64,000 nt of DNA from Cavia porcellus (lineage: Eukaryota; Chordata; Mammalia; Rodentia; Caviidae): NCBI RefSeq assembly GCF_034190915.1, contig NW_026947506.1, forward strand, positions 36,393,748-36,457,747, given 5' to 3'. Below, piece by piece: positions 41,401 to 49,969 of the stretch; position 1 is the stretch's first letter; each line of letters opens with the position of its first letter. Below the pieces are notes generated by a model. The model saw only the letters and a program-made list of their open reading frames with translations. It searched no databases and was not told the origin of the DNA. The position numbers and the translations under genes are program-made.

Positions 41401-44397
41401 ACCGCCCCCAAACCCCAGTGAACTAATAACTAAGTTTCACTTAACATAAATCACCAAGGATTCATTTATTCACAAACAAGGATATATTCCTAGTGCAAGA
41501 CTAGGAGAAGGGGGTTCAATACTTATGGAACAAAATGTATGCACACAAACTTCACTAACCGATTCAAAGGCCCCACTGCTTTCTCCCCTAAAACAGATAC
41601 ACAGGAACTTTGCAGTCTAAGAAATATTTGAAAACAATTTTCAGACCTATAAATGGGGAACTGGACAGAAATCAGAAAAAATATCATGCTTACCTTGTAC
41701 ATGCTATAGCACTGCTGCAGCACTGAGCTGTAGACTTTGTCCTGCAGACAATAAGAGCACAGATATCAAGTCAAGAGAAACAACAAAGATTCCCTCCTGT
41801 GGACCTCAGAAACATTTGTAAAATGCACCAAGTTAAATCCGGCCAAGTCATCGAATACATTCAATAATGTATTTTTTCTAAAAATATAATGAATAATGAC
41901 ACATTACCAACAGCTCCTCCTCTTGGTATTCAACAATTGGTTTTCCATCTTTACTTTGCTTTTCAATTATAGGATTCCGAACTACCTACAAAGTTGAATA
42001 AACTGAAATTATACAATGAAGTGATTATATATGTCTTTAATTTTGCCTTAATTTTAAGACGCCTGGGGCTGGAGCTGTAGTTCAGTGGTAGAATGCTTGC
42101 CCATCTATGTGAAATCAATCTTCAAATCTCATTAAAAAATAAAATTAAATTTTAAAGTATAACTTCTTAAAACAGCCAATAACAAATATACCAAACAGGA
42201 ATTCAATTTTAAAACAGCAATCAATTCTACTGTAATTTGACTTTCATGCAACAGCCAGGAGACTTTCCTGAATTTCTAACAGAAAATACCACCTGTATGG
42301 TACGCAAACTATGCAACTACAGAAAGATATACTGTGGGGGCTGGGGATTTAGCTCAGCAGCGTAAGTGCCTTCCTTGCAAGCAGGCAGTCGTGAGTTCGA
42401 TCCTCGGTACCAATAAAAAAGAAAAAGACAAAAAAAAAAAAAAAAAAAGAAAGAAATAAAGATATACTGTGTATGTAAATACCATGACCATCCAGAAATT
42501 CTCTTCTGGTTCATTGAAGAACTGTCTATTCTTCTGTGTATGTAAAGATTTTGCAGGTTTTGATGGACTAAAGGTTCTAAAAGGAGTAAAAGAATATTTT
42601 TAGAGCATATCTCCAGCTTAGATCACAAGAATTTAACGACCTCTACAAAAGCTCATTTAAAGGCATTACCTTGTAAACTGTACAATAGCTTCGCATAGGC
42701 CAACATTCCTAATTTTTTCATTCTTTTCTACTTCATTTGGATGATAAAACAAAATTTTATTTTCCTCCTGAAGTGTGAAGAAACCAAGCACAATATTAAT
42801 GTAAACATTACTTCACTTTAGTTGTTGAAAATGCTAAGTTTAACACTGACCTCTCCAGCTATAAATGCTAACATCAAAACTCTAAAAATCCTTTTTGCAA
42901 AAACAGGAATTATCTTCTCATCATTGGGTAAAAACTGCCCACCAGTCTGAAAGGCAACTGTGACATTCACTAAGGCACAGTTCCCATTTCCTCCGAAGTA
43001 GTACTAGATAATTTTAATGAAAACCTCTGATTTCTTTCTGTTCACTGATTTGCACTAAACCAGTACTTATTAAGAAATAAGCATGTGACTACACACATAG
43101 GAATACCACTCTCTGAAAAAGTAAATCTAGCTGGTAATCAGATATGGTACACATCTATAATCCCATTACTCCAGAAAGATGAAGCAGGATTTCAATTTTG
43201 AGCCCAGCATGGGAAATTCTTTAAGCTCCTGTCTCAAAATTAAAAACTAAAAAGGGCTGGGGATGTAGCCCTGTGCAAGGGCTCTAGGTTCAACCCCAGT
43301 ACCACAAAAATACATTTTTTTAAATTTAAAAATTCAGCTATTTCATGAGCATTTAGACAGCCTTTAATACGATTGTGATTTGCTGGTAAAACACAGCTCC
43401 ACACATCTTTGGAGATGTCACCACGCTCACTTCAGAACAATTCCTGTAATTTATTACTAATTCGGGGAGAAAAAAACCCTCCATTTACCCTCCACGTTTG
43501 CACTATTTTGGGACCACAATTCAACATTCTGGTTCCGTACTTCTAAATCAGACTTCCAGTAACAAAGACAAGTTCAGAAAACGAAAGAACATTTTTTTCC
43601 CGGTACCAAGCACTGAACCCTGGACCTTCGAACTGAGCTATATTCCCATTATCTTTAAAAAAAAAAATTGTTTGATCATTTTTTTGTGCCTAAATCTCGT
43701 AATAACCTGAACTACTTTAAGATAACGATATGCAACATACTAGTGTTAATTTCCTACTTTTCAAAAAAAAGTTCTGTATCGTTTTTATTCTTTTTTTTGT
43801 TTTGCTTTTAAGATAAAAAAATTTTTTTAAGTCTTAATTTTGAGACGTGGTCTCATTAAACAACCCAGACCGGACTAAAATTAGCAAACCTGCCTTTAAT
43901 CCTAGAGTTTTGGGATTAAAACAAGTGCGCCACCACGCCCGGCAGAGTTCAATTTAAATTCCCCAGAACTGCGGCAAAGCTAGAGGAGAGGCGACCCGCG
44001 CGGAGCGATTCACCTGCCGCACCTTTACTACGTAGAAGGGCACCGATCCGGAAACTGAAACGCGCCGCCTGCATCATCCGGTCTCTGCCGTACCCCGCCC
44101 CCCGGCCCGGCACACACCTGGCACGCTGCAGGAACGATCAATGCCACTCGAGGTGGGCACAAGAATAAGGGCCACGACCCGGGCGCACCCCACGGCTCCC
44201 AGGGACCCACGCCCGCCGGGCGCCCCAATCCCTCCTTGGCTGTCACCTTATGCCTAAGCGCAGCCCCTTCCCTGTACCTCTCCCTCGCGTGGCCCAAAGC
44301 GTGGGTTGTAGATGAAAAAGCTCAGCAGCGCCGGTGGGAACTGCTTTTCCTGGGATGTCCAAGACCCGGTGCCTGCCCCGGCCGCCGCTGTCGCCAT
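14641..44397 (-). CDS. CCZ1: CCZ1, vacuolar fusion protein CCZ1 homolog (complete, 15 coding exons)
   Basis: Fifteen exons on the - strand total 1449 nt, which is 482 residues plus stop, the usual CCZ1 length. All junctions are GT-AG and every phase closes. The protein starts MATAAAGAGTGSWTSQEKQF and ends QFNNIFFLD. Apart from the alanine-rich first 16 residues it is nearly identical to mammalian CCZ1. CCZ1 pairs with MON1A/B to form the guanine-nucleotide exchange factor that loads Rab7 on late endosomes and autophagosomes; it is built from longin-type domains (family knowledge). Recognisable blocks in order are FFIYNPRFGPREGE (exon 1), ILFYHPNEVEKNEK (2), LDIFGGISFFPLDK (7), LEQDDMRILYKYLTT (8), RRLDSIVGPQLTVLASDICE (12), FKFIYFNHMNLAEK (13) and MSDYWVVGKK (14). 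The gene lies tail to tail with RSPH10B, and its promoter is CpG-rich. There are no stops or frameshifts. Primates carry a second copy (CCZ1B); only one is seen here. Confidence 0.97.
14886..14985. repeat. 100-bp duplicated segment, copy A
   Basis: Direct repeat of 18399-18498. I count 6 mismatches and no gaps over 100 bases (begins acacaagacctcagtactcc, ends gagaggccccaggct). The flanking sequences differ. Confidence 0.9.
15120..15270 (-). repeat. B1+ID dimer SINE, reverse
   Basis: agggccttcacatcaagcta, aggctggtctcaaacttttg, gtgctaggattacaggtaag. Confidence 0.75.
15306..15398 (-). repeat. ID-like SINE, reverse, with target-site duplication
   Basis: Poly-T, ggggattgaactcatgacca, ctaaatccccagcccc. 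Flanked by tactgctgat at 15296-15305 and 15399-15408. Confidence 0.92.
16017..16144 (-). CDS. CCZ1: CCZ1 coding exon 14
   Basis: 128 nt, encoding ADEDEEIIVKAMSDYWVVGK to NANLIEVN plus one base. Acceptor tcttacag, donor AATG|gtaaat. Confidence 0.95.
16409..16567 (-). CDS. CCZ1: CCZ1 coding exon 13
   Basis: 159 nt, encoding SEKEPQFKFIYFNHMNLAEK to INSDFT plus two bases of Arg. The acceptor is gttcacag and the donor CCAG|gtagtc. About 10.3 kb of intron separates it from exon 12. Confidence 0.96.
17176..17440 (+). repeat. Two adjacent B1-type SINEs
   Basis: A truncated copy at 17176-17275 (catgtctgtaatcccagcac) is followed by a fuller copy at 17281-17440 (ggtggtgcatgcctgtaatc, gaggctgaggcaagaggatt). 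Confidence 0.88.
17570..17762 (-). repeat. B1+ID dimer SINE, reverse
   Basis: ggggactggacccagcctca, gttgcccaggctgggcttga, cagtgctgggatcacagacg. Confidence 0.75.
18173..18240 (+). repeat. ID-like SINE with internal deletion
   Basis: ttggctggggatttacctca, then directly ttcaatccctggtaccgaca and poly-A. About 25 bases between the A and B boxes are missing. Confidence 0.85.
18399..18498. repeat. 100-bp duplicated segment, copy B
   Basis: Partner of 14886-14985, in the same orientation and within the same gene, 3.5 kb away. Confidence 0.9.
18555..18705 (+). repeat. B1-type SINE
   Basis: ggtggcacatgtctataacc, cttgggaggctgaaacaggt, caagaccctgtctcaaaaaa. Confidence 0.85.
18730..19050 (+). mobile_element. 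LTR-like block, probable solo LTR of an endogenous retrovirus
   Basis: A U3-like part (gccaaacaaagaccaatggg) and a TATA-like ggttatatgccc precede AATAAA (gaataaaggcctc) and a CT-rich end. The spacing fits an LTR. No target duplication or partner LTR was found, and nothing codes. Confidence 0.4.
20826..20990 (+). repeat. B1+ID dimer SINE
   Basis: catccagcactctggaaggc, ccttgtctcaaaaaataaaa, tgggctggggatgtagctca. Confidence 0.82.
21160..21945 (+). mobile_element. MaLR-type remnant with two LTR ends and short internal part
   Basis: A first LTR 3' end at about 21190-21380 (caggtaaatctctcttcctt, gtgtgacagcaatgagaaag) is followed by an internal start (cttggtaccaaagtgggtta, gactttggaactggtttaca). 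A second LTR end lies at about 21790-21945 (ctctcttcctttaacttatg, cagcaaccagaatgtaact). Internal sequence is only about 170 bp, so the body is mostly deleted. No retroviral reading frame survives. Confidence 0.5.
22860..23210 (+). mobile_element. L1 3'-region fragment
   Basis: actgttcatagcactaagaa, ctacccatcaactgggtgca and the following sequence match the L1 ORF2 end pattern, heavily decayed. Confidence 0.5.
23650..23760 (-). repeat. B1-like SINE remnant, reverse
   Basis: gtagttcaagctagactcaa and ctcttgcctcaggagtggca. Old and diverged. Confidence 0.45.
23925..24650 (+). repeat. Unnamed tandem-tail element, copy 2 (longest)
   Basis: The 5' unique part contains ggctgacccagagaaacaca and ctttgcaggcccaaagctgg. 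The 3' part has three imperfect units of roughly 120-160 bp. Each has a ...ttatcttgtttcaaaatcct-like start, a tgttttgttt core and a tttta end (near 24235, 24370 and 24530), and the element ends in poly-A at about 24632-24647. Confidence 0.6.
25415..25570 (+). repeat. B1-type SINE, near full length
   Basis: gccgggcatggtggctcaca, agcacttgggaggctaaggc, agaccctgtctcaaaaaaaa. Confidence 0.93.
26827..26944 (-). CDS. CCZ1: CCZ1 coding exon 12
   Basis: 118 nt. It completes an Ala codon, then SIQLTLEFCRRLDSIVGPQL to FNINKRIS plus GG. The donor CTGG|gttcgt departs from consensus at +3 to +5, but it is the only placement that keeps the frame into SEKEPQ. Confidence 0.93.
27535..27568 (-). CDS. CCZ1: CCZ1 coding exon 11 (micro-exon)
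   Basis: Only 34 nt: AMSAAVCFMID plus one base. The acceptor is tttccag and the donor GATG|gtaggt. The phase joins exactly to exons 10 and 12. Confidence 0.93.
27651..27729 (-). repeat. ID-like SINE, reverse, with target-site duplication
   Basis: Poly-T, ggtatcagggatcgaattta, gagctaaatccccaccc. Flanked by aacatgctt at 27642-27650 and 27730-27738. Confidence 0.88.
28220..29000 (+). mobile_element. L1 ORF2 fragment split by a SINE
   Basis: Left piece 28220-28640 (gttcactgaaaagactgatc, gaataaaagaaaaaacagca) and right piece 28806-29000 (aggaagcccaggttcagatg, ccctaataccagacaaatgg). Decayed, with no intact frame. Confidence 0.65.
28648..28803 (-). repeat. B1+ID dimer SINE, reverse, inserted in L1
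   Basis: ggtacaggggattgaaccca, gcctcttgcctcagattccc, acaggtatgtgccatcacac. The sequence ttaacaat occurs on both sides as a possible target duplication. Confidence 0.8.
30590..30750 (-). repeat. B1+ID dimer SINE, reverse
   Basis: agctacatcctcagacctt, gagacagggtcttgccaagt, ctacaggtgtgtgccactgc. Confidence 0.75.
31103..31215 (+). repeat. B1-type SINE
   Basis: gccagcactcaggaggctga followed by cggccagcctggggaatata. Confidence 0.75.
31615..31726 (-). CDS. CCZ1: CCZ1 coding exon 10
   Basis: 112 nt. The first base completes Arg; then FLTGPLNLNDPEAKCRFPKI to LHLIVYK. It has PEA where human has PDA. Confidence 0.95.
32010..32071 (-). CDS. CCZ1: CCZ1 coding exon 9
   Basis: 62 nt, encoding LAGRDSPIRAEMPGNLQHYG plus two bases of Arg. 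Donor GGGAG|gtagga. Confidence 0.94.
32380..32560 (-). repeat. MIR-like fragment
   Basis: acacgtggaaactgaagtgt ... gagcaaggtcacacagcaac follows the MIR pattern of gauging aac-tgag then aaggtcacacagc. Confidence 0.55.
32950..33150 (+). repeat. MIR-like fragment
   Basis: gtcagggctctgccacatcc, gaccctgggcagggttctgg, cctcatctgcaggacagcgg. Confidence 0.6.
33866..33947 (-). CDS. CCZ1: CCZ1 coding exon 8
   Basis: 82 nt. The first base completes Trp; then SGLEQDDMRILYKYLTTSLF to RHIEPE. The acceptor is ttgtttcag and the donor GAG|gtatga. Confidence 0.95.
35015..35200 (+). repeat. B1+ID dimer SINE
   Basis: tgcaaccccagcaatgaggg, gccctgtgtcaaaataaaaa, gggctgagaaggcagcttag, ggttcaatccccaatattac. Confidence 0.8.
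35657..35756 (+). repeat. ID-like SINE, full length
   Basis: gggggctggggatttagctc, gatccctggtaccgataaaa. A neighbouring sequence aatcaaacaagag occurs on both sides as a target duplication (35645-35657 and again at 35755-35767). Confidence 0.93.
35770..35915 (+). repeat. B1+ID dimer SINE
   Basis: gctgtaatctcagcactctg, gcctgggcaacttagtgagt, gggctaaggatgtagctcag. Confidence 0.8.
36025..36105 (-). repeat. ID-like SINE, reverse
   Basis: gctgaggatcaaacctaggg and gaagtgctctacaactgagc. Confidence 0.75.
36262..36410 (+). repeat. B1-type SINE
   Basis: ccctataacctcagtacttg, cctgggctatgcagtgagtt, accctgtctcaaaataaata. Confidence 0.8.
36715..36906 (+). repeat. B1+ID dimer SINE
   Basis: gcacacctgtaatcacagca, gagaatgtagttcagtaaga, ggttcacacccagctctggg, poly-A. 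Confidence 0.82.
37931..38027. repeat. Tandem duplication, about 49-bp period
   Basis: Two units, each containing atgtattttttccctattat and a shared cacttcggt end. They differ at only a few positions (acaagtac versus acaaacac). Confidence 0.92.
38255..38430 (-). CDS. CCZ1: CCZ1 coding exon 7
   Basis: 176 nt, the longest coding exon, from YLQTLHLQSCDLLDIFGG to FLYNDQLI plus the first two bases of Trp. Donor TCTG|gtgcgt. Reading through the donor would give a spurious CVYPEAQ extension. Confidence 0.95.
39165..39235 (+). repeat. B1-like SINE, truncated
   Basis: catggtacacacctataatc and gagaagatgaggcaaaagga. Confidence 0.65.
39240..39870 (+). mobile_element. L1 3' end with poly-A, split by an ID-like SINE
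   Basis: tagtgtgtaatagctaaatc, gtcaaccaatgaatggataa, then after the SINE gtgaaataaatcagaccaca and a 3'UTR ending in poly-A at about 39858-39871. Probably the youngest L1 copy in the window. Confidence 0.7.
39323..39426 (-). repeat. ID-like SINE, reverse, with target-site duplication
   Basis: T/C-rich tail, tcggtaccagggattgaact, ctaaatccctggcccc. Flanked by aagatgtgg at 39314-39322 and 39427-39435, splitting the L1. Confidence 0.93.
39872..39960 (+). repeat. B1-like SINE, 3' part
   Basis: gtaagttcagggccagcctg and ttctctgtctcaaacaaaaa, directly after the L1 poly-A. Confidence 0.6.
40078..40181 (-). repeat. ID-like SINE, reverse, full length with target-site duplication
   Basis: gtctttttcctttttatcgg, gcgactgcctgcttgcaagg, taaatccccagcccc. 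Flanked by aaattattc at 40069-40077 and 40182-40190. Confidence 0.95.
40279..40308. repeat. (TG)n microsatellite
   Basis: Pure dinucleotide run in CCZ1 intron 6. Confidence 0.97.
40335..40490 (-). repeat. B1-type SINE, reverse
   Basis: tttgagacagcacttcactc, gattctcctgcctctgcctc, gggatgacaggtgtgcacac. Confidence 0.75.
40805..40888 (-). CDS. CCZ1: CCZ1 coding exon 6
   Basis: 84 nt, phase 0, encoding LFNGTFLKAMEDGGVKLLKE followed by RLEKFFHR. The donor is CGG|gtaagt. Confidence 0.95.
41200..41330 (-). repeat. B1-type SINE, reverse
   Basis: aatcttgctacgttgctcag, gagctcaagcaatcctctcg, ggactacaaggttatgtcac. Confidence 0.72.
41694..41741 (-). CDS. CCZ1: CCZ1 coding exon 5
   Basis: 48 nt, phase 0, encoding DKVYSSVLQQCYSMYK. 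The donor AAG|gtaagc matches consensus. Confidence 0.94.
41908..41985 (-). CDS. CCZ1: CCZ1 coding exon 4
   Basis: 78 nt, phase 0, encoding VVRNPIIEKQSKDGKPIVEY followed by QEEELL. Relative to human, a V-I pair is reversed to I-V. Confidence 0.94.
42062..42150 (+). repeat. ID-like SINE, diverged
   Basis: ggggctggagctgtagttca and gtggtagaatgcttgcccat. Confidence 0.7.
42336..42450 (+). repeat. ID-like SINE, full length
   Basis: gggggctggggatttagctc, gagttcgatcctcggtacca, ataaaaaagaaaaagac tail, poly-A. Probable target duplication agaaagatatactgtg / agaaataaagatatactgtg. Confidence 0.92.
42483..42576 (-). CDS. CCZ1: CCZ1 coding exon 3
   Basis: 94 nt. The first base completes Arg; then TFSPSKPAKSLHTQKNRQFF to ENFWMVM. 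The donor is CATG|gtattt. Confidence 0.95.
42670..42767 (-). CDS. CCZ1: CCZ1 coding exon 2
   Basis: 98 nt, encoding EENKILFYHPNEVEKNEKIR to IVQFT plus two bases of Arg. The acceptor is cttcag and the donor ACAAG|gtaatg. Confidence 0.95.
43135..43312 (+). repeat. B1+ID dimer SINE
   Basis: ggtacacatctataatccca, gctcctgtctcaaaattaaa, gggctggggatgtagccctg, ggttcaaccccagtaccaca. Confidence 0.8.
43590..43655 (-). repeat. ID-like SINE, reverse, short
   Basis: cggtaccaagcactgaaccc, gaactgagctatattccca. Confidence 0.65.
43790..43945 (-). repeat. B1-type SINE, reverse, old
   Basis: gagacgtggtctcattaaac, agcaaacctgcctttaatcc, aagtgcgccaccacgcccgg. Abuts the CCZ1 CpG-rich block. Confidence 0.7.
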
Positions 44398-44560
44398 CCC
44401 GGCCCGGCCCCCTACTAGGGAGCCTCCCTCGGCCCGCCCAGAGACAGCGGCTGTGAGCAGACTGCACTTCCGCCTCGCTTGCTGTGTGCCGGAAGTGATT
44501 GCAGCTAGCCCGGAAGGAGAACCCTCAGCGCGGAGTCTCCTTTTGAGATGTCCGAGTGGG
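43975..44560 (-). promoter_or_regulatory. CCZ1: CpG-rich promoter of CCZ1
   Basis: CpG dinucleotides are dense here and scarce elsewhere in the window. The block covers exon 1 and about 160 bp upstream and has no TATA box. Three ETS/GABP-type cores lie just upstream of the start codon: cacttccg at 44465-44472, ccggaagtg at 44489-44497 and ccggaag at 44510-44516. This is a typical housekeeping promoter. Transcription may also start toward the + strand, but no gene is seen in that direction. Confidence 0.75.
44278..44397 (-). CDS. CCZ1: CCZ1 coding exon 1 (start codon)
   Basis: ATG is at 44397-44395 in context GGGATGG. The exon has 40 codons with an alanine/glycine-rich N-terminus, then QEKQFPPALLSFFIYNPRF. 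The donor is GAGAG|gtacag, phase 0. It lies inside the CpG-rich block. Confidence 0.95.
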
Positions 44561-45169
44561 CCTGGATCCTCTCTGAGTCGTGGGCTGAGCTTTTTATTAA
44601 CAGTACAGTAGAGTTTAGGTGTAGGCGAAATTTATTGTTGGCTCCAAGATTTCTGTCATCGCTTAAAGCTAAGGCTACGCGTTTCCAAAAAAAAAAGCAA
44701 CAGGGACAGCTTTTTTTGTTGTTTGGTTTTGGGGTTTTTTTTTGAGCTGAGAATGTAAATGTGCAAAGGCCTGGCTTGTAAATGAACCCTCTTAGGGGTG
44801 TATGTGCTTGCAGCATGGCACTGAAACCATCACATCACCTCTACAGAGTCCTTACTAGACTTTAGGAGCCCCCTTGATCAACCACCGCTTTCTCTAGCTG
44901 TGTGTTCAGCAGAGGTGGAATCATACATGGTCTTCACCCCATGATGCCCACTCTCAGACCCTGAAACCCCTGGGATTACCTTAGCCTTTGAGTCGTGTGG
45001 ATTGTGACATAGTTGGAAGGGTTTGTTATGTTCCATATTTGGAACTCAAGCCCTTACAGCAGACCAACTTCCATAAGACGTTGGTTTAGGTTGCCTGGTG
45101 TCAATGCATGAAATTTAGACCACTTCCCTCATCCAACCTCATAGACCAGGTTTAAGGAAGAAATGCATT

Positions 45170-45640
45170 GAAATTTGGACTGAGGCAGATCTGGGTACAT
45201 ATTTTAACTCTGCCACTCAATACATGTGAGACCATAGATCAATCACACAACCTCTCTCCTGTTGCTCTTATTTGTAAAATGATTAATAGTTAATTCATAC
45301 GTCATGGAAATTGAACTTTAATAATTAAATGGGAATATGAATGTATATCAGGGGTCCATCATATAATCATTATTCAACAAATTATTTCTACCTGTCCTTG
45401 TGCTTGACTTTACCAACTACTATACTTTAAGTACATGAAATCCTGCCATTAGAAGTACATGTTTTGGCAATAATCTTGAGTTCTTAAATTCTTGGCCTTA
45501 AGTTCTGGCCTTTTTGTTTACCATTTGTCTAATCATTTAACCTTCTAAAATCTCAGTTTCCTCCCCCATGAAGTGAGATTAATGCTTGCTTCACAGTATT
45601 GCGAATGTTACATTAGATGATTACAAATAAGAGTTCTTTG
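45170..45640 (+). repeat. Two MIR-like fragments
   Basis: 45170-45310: tttaactctgccactcaata then cacaacctctctcctgttgc. 45500-45640: aatcatttaaccttctaaaa then ctcagtttcctcccccatga. Confidence 0.65.
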
Positions 45641-47879
45641 TAAAGAGTATTTTGTACACATATGTGGTTAACATAGTCTTAGTCAATGATTTTGTAACAA
45701 TTAACCTAGAAGCTAGACCTGCAGATGTCCAAATGGCAACTAAAAGTAGGATGAAGCTTGGCCTCTCTGCCTTCATTTTGCCTCCTTTTTTGCCTTAAAA
45801 ATTGGGCTCAGATCCCTGTTCAACTGTATATAGGGATATTAATCATTTGAGGAGTATCAGTAATATGAGGTTTTAAATTTCCCCAGCCTACCCCATCCCC
45901 CTTGAAGACTGACAACACCAAGACAAGAGGTAATAATTTTCAGAATTTTCAAGGACACCTAAAATTTCCAGCTTTTACTCCAGAGCCTCACAGACCACCC
46001 TGTGGTGAGATCATATGCCTAAGTGGGAGTAGTTTCTCCATACAAAATGGGAATCAAGTTTGCTCCATCTAAGTAAGAACAGTCTTGTCAAAGGAAATGA
46101 ATCACTCCTCAAAACATTAGGATTTCTCCTAAGCTATGAAACCAGGAATGAGACAGTGCTCAAACAGACCCAAGCCCCCCCGCAACTAGTCCCCTTTCTT
46201 TTGTTAATGGGCCAGTATAATACTCTTCTTCAGTTTCTCAAGCTAAAGTCTCTTCTATTTTCTCTTACTTTCCTTTGCTAAGGGGCCAGCTTGATTTTTG
46301 TCAGCAACTCAGGCTAATGTCCCTTAACCATTCTGTCTTACTTGTCAATTAAAGGTTTTTCCTGCAAATTCATAGTAATTGCTTCAGTTTTCATTTCTGT
46401 TATCATTGAAGCATGGACCTGTGTGGTCTGGTGACATTTTCTGTTTCCTTATGCACTTTGCCTTAATCCATACAATTAGTGACAATAATTATCACAAGCA
46501 AGAGATGGTACCAAACACCCCAGAAACAAAATATTTTTAAGTTTCCAGAGCAAAGAATCTTAGACATTGATGCATCCTCCTGTCCTAGCACAGGCCTAGG
46601 GTGTACACAGGTGCAAGAGACTGCTAGTGATGATAGATCCAACATGACCTCGATTCCCAGTCTCTCAAACCAGTGTACAATGAAGGCTTAAATAAAATGA
46701 GACAAGTGGTATGATTTTAGGGCTCCAGGAGGATCAAACCCTTTAGCTGAGTTCAAGACTGAGGGCTAAGACAAAGACTTCTCTGGACTGCCCATTTTTA
46801 TTAGGTCCAAAACAAGGGGCAGGGAAACTGAGGGAAGCACAGGCAATGAGCAATGAGAAAACCTTGGGAGTCACTTCAAGGATGTCTCCAAGTAATGGAT
46901 CATGTCAGTTTAGGAGAACTGTCTTATCATGAAGACATGTAGGAGTGAGACTGTAGGGAGTAATTTCTGCAGCTGTAGTCTCTATTTAATTGATGTCTGA
47001 GCCAAGCATCTGCAGATGTGGCCTTATCTTGCCTTTTGAGGTATCTCTGGCCTCAAAGGCCGCCATAGGCCTCAGCAGGACCAGTGATTCATAGAGGTTG
47101 ACTTACTATGAATCAGCTCCTGTCCCCAGGCAAGGGGCGGAGGTCTAGGACAGACTCACAGATAAACATAGAAAGCCAAGTAGTTAATTTTAAATCCTGC
47201 TCAGAGCCGCTTTGTAGTGGTCTCCAACACCCACACAGGTTTGGAGAGCTCAGCATAGAGAGCATGTGTGTCTTGCTTCCCTGTGGAGCTGGGGAAGGTG
47301 GCCAGTTTCATGGAGTTTCCCTCCATGTAACAATGAGTCTACAAAAATAGAATAGCTGTGGTCACAGGAGCATAGTCAATAAAGACCCTAGTTGGTGCAG
47401 GAAACAGCCAAATATTATTCTTGGGCACAGCAACAATTCAGAGAAATTCAGAGCTAACAGATTTTATGGTCAAAATGAGGAAGAAGTTCTATAGTCTGTG
47501 GCCACTCAAGACCACAAGACTAAGAATGAGAATGACTCACTCTGCAATCAGTGCATGAACGTAGCAGACTACTCCTTTTTCCCATCCTGAGCTCTGCTAT
47601 GTCAGCACCCACCACTCACAAGAGGGAGAAGAGGCCAGATGGCCTGACATAATCCCGAACTGTGATTCTGATATCCAGCACAGGAGGAATTCAAATGAAG
47701 TTTGGTTGTAGGACTCCTAACTATTTCCCACAAAGAATTTGTGAACTCAAAGTTTCAAGGGGGATAAGATGTGGGAAAGACACATTTGCAAGTAGAAGAT
47801 CACAGCAGTTCCAGAATGGGTGATTCTGGGACAAGATGCCGTATATTGTATATCTCATCCCTCAAAAGAAAAGCTTCTC

Positions 47880-47975
47880 CAAAGCAGGACTATATTGGCA
47901 TCATCTCCTTGCCATTGTCTAACACGGTACCTGCCTCAGAGCACACAGTGACTTTGTATTGAATGAGTGAATGGT
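47880..47975 (+). repeat. L2 3'-end fragment
   Basis: ctccttgccattgtctaaca, acctgcctcagagcacacag, ttgaatgagtgaatgg. Confidence 0.6.
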
Positions 47976-48449
47976 GACAGGTTATGGAGGCAGGGAGCAG
48001 GGAGGGTGGAGAAGCAAGCCTTGGAGGTGGACTTTCCTCATCCAGAGTTCTGGCTCTGCCCATGGTGCTGACGGGATGCTGGCCACAGGGTGGCCTGTGA
48101 ATTCTCTTCCTGTGAGTTCTCCTCTCAGGCTGTACTGAGCTCCAAGAAGAAGCTGCTGGGTAAAGATTTGTGCACCATACATACCTCTCAGACCGCCTAC
48201 ATAAAGGACCACTTCATCTCACTTTATTGGCAGGAATAAACCAGAGATCAATCTTTTCTCTGTTAATTTAGAAATCAGAACCCAGAAACCATGTGTCATT
48301 CAGAGATGACTCCATCATGAGGCAAACGACTCTTAAAATTGTCCTTAGTCTATATCTCTTAATGTGATCATCTGGAAAGATCTTACACACATGTGATTCC
48401 TTTGATTGAAAAATTTAAAAATAGGTCAGGTGTGACCCATCCATCAATC

Positions 48450-48505
48450 GATCGGGCTAGGGATGTAACTCAGTGCAGAGGTCCTGGTTCAATCCCCAGT
48501 AGATC
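48450..48505 (+). repeat. ID-like SINE fragment
   Basis: ggctagggatgtaactcagt and ggttcaatccccagtagatc. Confidence 0.75.
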
Positions 48506-49449
48506 AGGAGGGAGGGAGGAGAGAGGAGGAAAGGTTAGATAGACAGAACGGGTTCTGCTTCACCCTCTGATCTCTGGCAACAGATCTTCAACCCACCCTG
48601 ACAGATTCACAGGAGGTGCCAAGATTGGATAAAACAAGACACGCAGATGTTGATGTTGCCTGGCTTCTTCTCTGCTTGAAATTCTTTCTGACTTAAAAAC
48701 AATTTAAGGTGAGTATCCATTTATACTCATTATTAACCCCTAGGAGAACAATGTCAAAATCAATCCCCACCACCACCACTACCACCACCAAAAAAAGTCA
48801 CCTTTTTTTTTTATTTAAAGAGAAAAACAAAACTAAACGAAGCAAGACAGTAAAAAGCTAGAAGTAATACAGAATTTCAAGAGAAAAAAATATACATTAA
48901 GAGTTCACTAGTTAATATATCACACGTTGTCATCTTACAAACAGCTGTCCAGATTACAAAATTAAAGCATACAAAGTGGAGATTAATACAGTGAGATTGC
49001 AGTCAGTTCTGTTCAATGATCCAAGAAAAACTCAGCAATATGGTTCTCTATCCTACACATTTAAATAAACTTGCAGTTATATCCTTTAGATCAAAAAGTC
49101 ACCTTTTGAAACCACCAAAACATTATGTAAATGTATAGTCTTTCCAGTGAATAAATTAACAGGCAAGGTGGAAACTATCCTGGTGATTCCAATTTCATCT
49201 GTCTTCTTAAGTGTTTGCAAAGTGATACCGTAGCTTAACATTAGCAGAGGAGATAGAAGATCGGTTTTTGCTTGAAATTAGATACCTGAGTACTCATTAC
49301 CCAAGATTAAACTGTAGTGCTTACATCGAATTAACTATGTATCTTGTAAACCTGAATAGACACATACTTGCCATGCCAGGTACAGTTTGTTTTTGAGCTG
49401 GAAATACTTATTTCGAAAACTTACTTGTTTTAAAAATCTTATAAACTTT

Positions 49450-49640
49450 CTTTTTTCTTTTATTTTCTTTCTTTCTTTCTTTCTCTTTTTTTTTTTTTTT
49501 TGAGACAATGTCTCCCTATGCACTTTAGGCTAGCCTTGAATTCATTTGAAGCTCAGGCTAGCCTCGAATTTGCAGCAATCCTCCTGCCTCAGTTTCCCAA
49601 GTGCTGGGAATACAGGCATCCACCACCATGCCTAGCTAGA
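49450..49640 (-). repeat. B1-type SINE, reverse, with (CTTT)n tail
   Basis: A T/C-rich microsatellite tail precedes gagacaatgtctccctatgc; then cctgcctcagtttcccaagt. Confidence 0.9.
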
Positions 49641-49969
49641 CAGATATTTCATAATGTGCAGACGGTGAAAGAAAATACTAGGTCATGTTTGAGGTGTTAT
49701 AACCCATTTACTCTCAACAATTATGGGCATTTACAAAGCTAGCTTCGAAGTCTATTAAATTATGAACTACTCTACTATGCTATAAACTAAAAGCATGAAA
49801 GAACAAGAATCAACATTAAAGCTAGAGTTAAAAGTAATAATAAAGCCAGAATTGGAGCCATATTTTATAAACAGTTAGGAAAAAATTATTTTTCAGCTCT
49901 ATAACCAATGTTGCAGTTTAGGCTTTCATTTTAAAGTCAAAATATTCATTTTATTATTGAAAACTGTTT

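Noticed and set aside
44028..44611. Several proline/arginine-rich frames around the CCZ1 start
   Set aside because: A high-GC region lacks stops by chance; only the exon 1 frame has homology.
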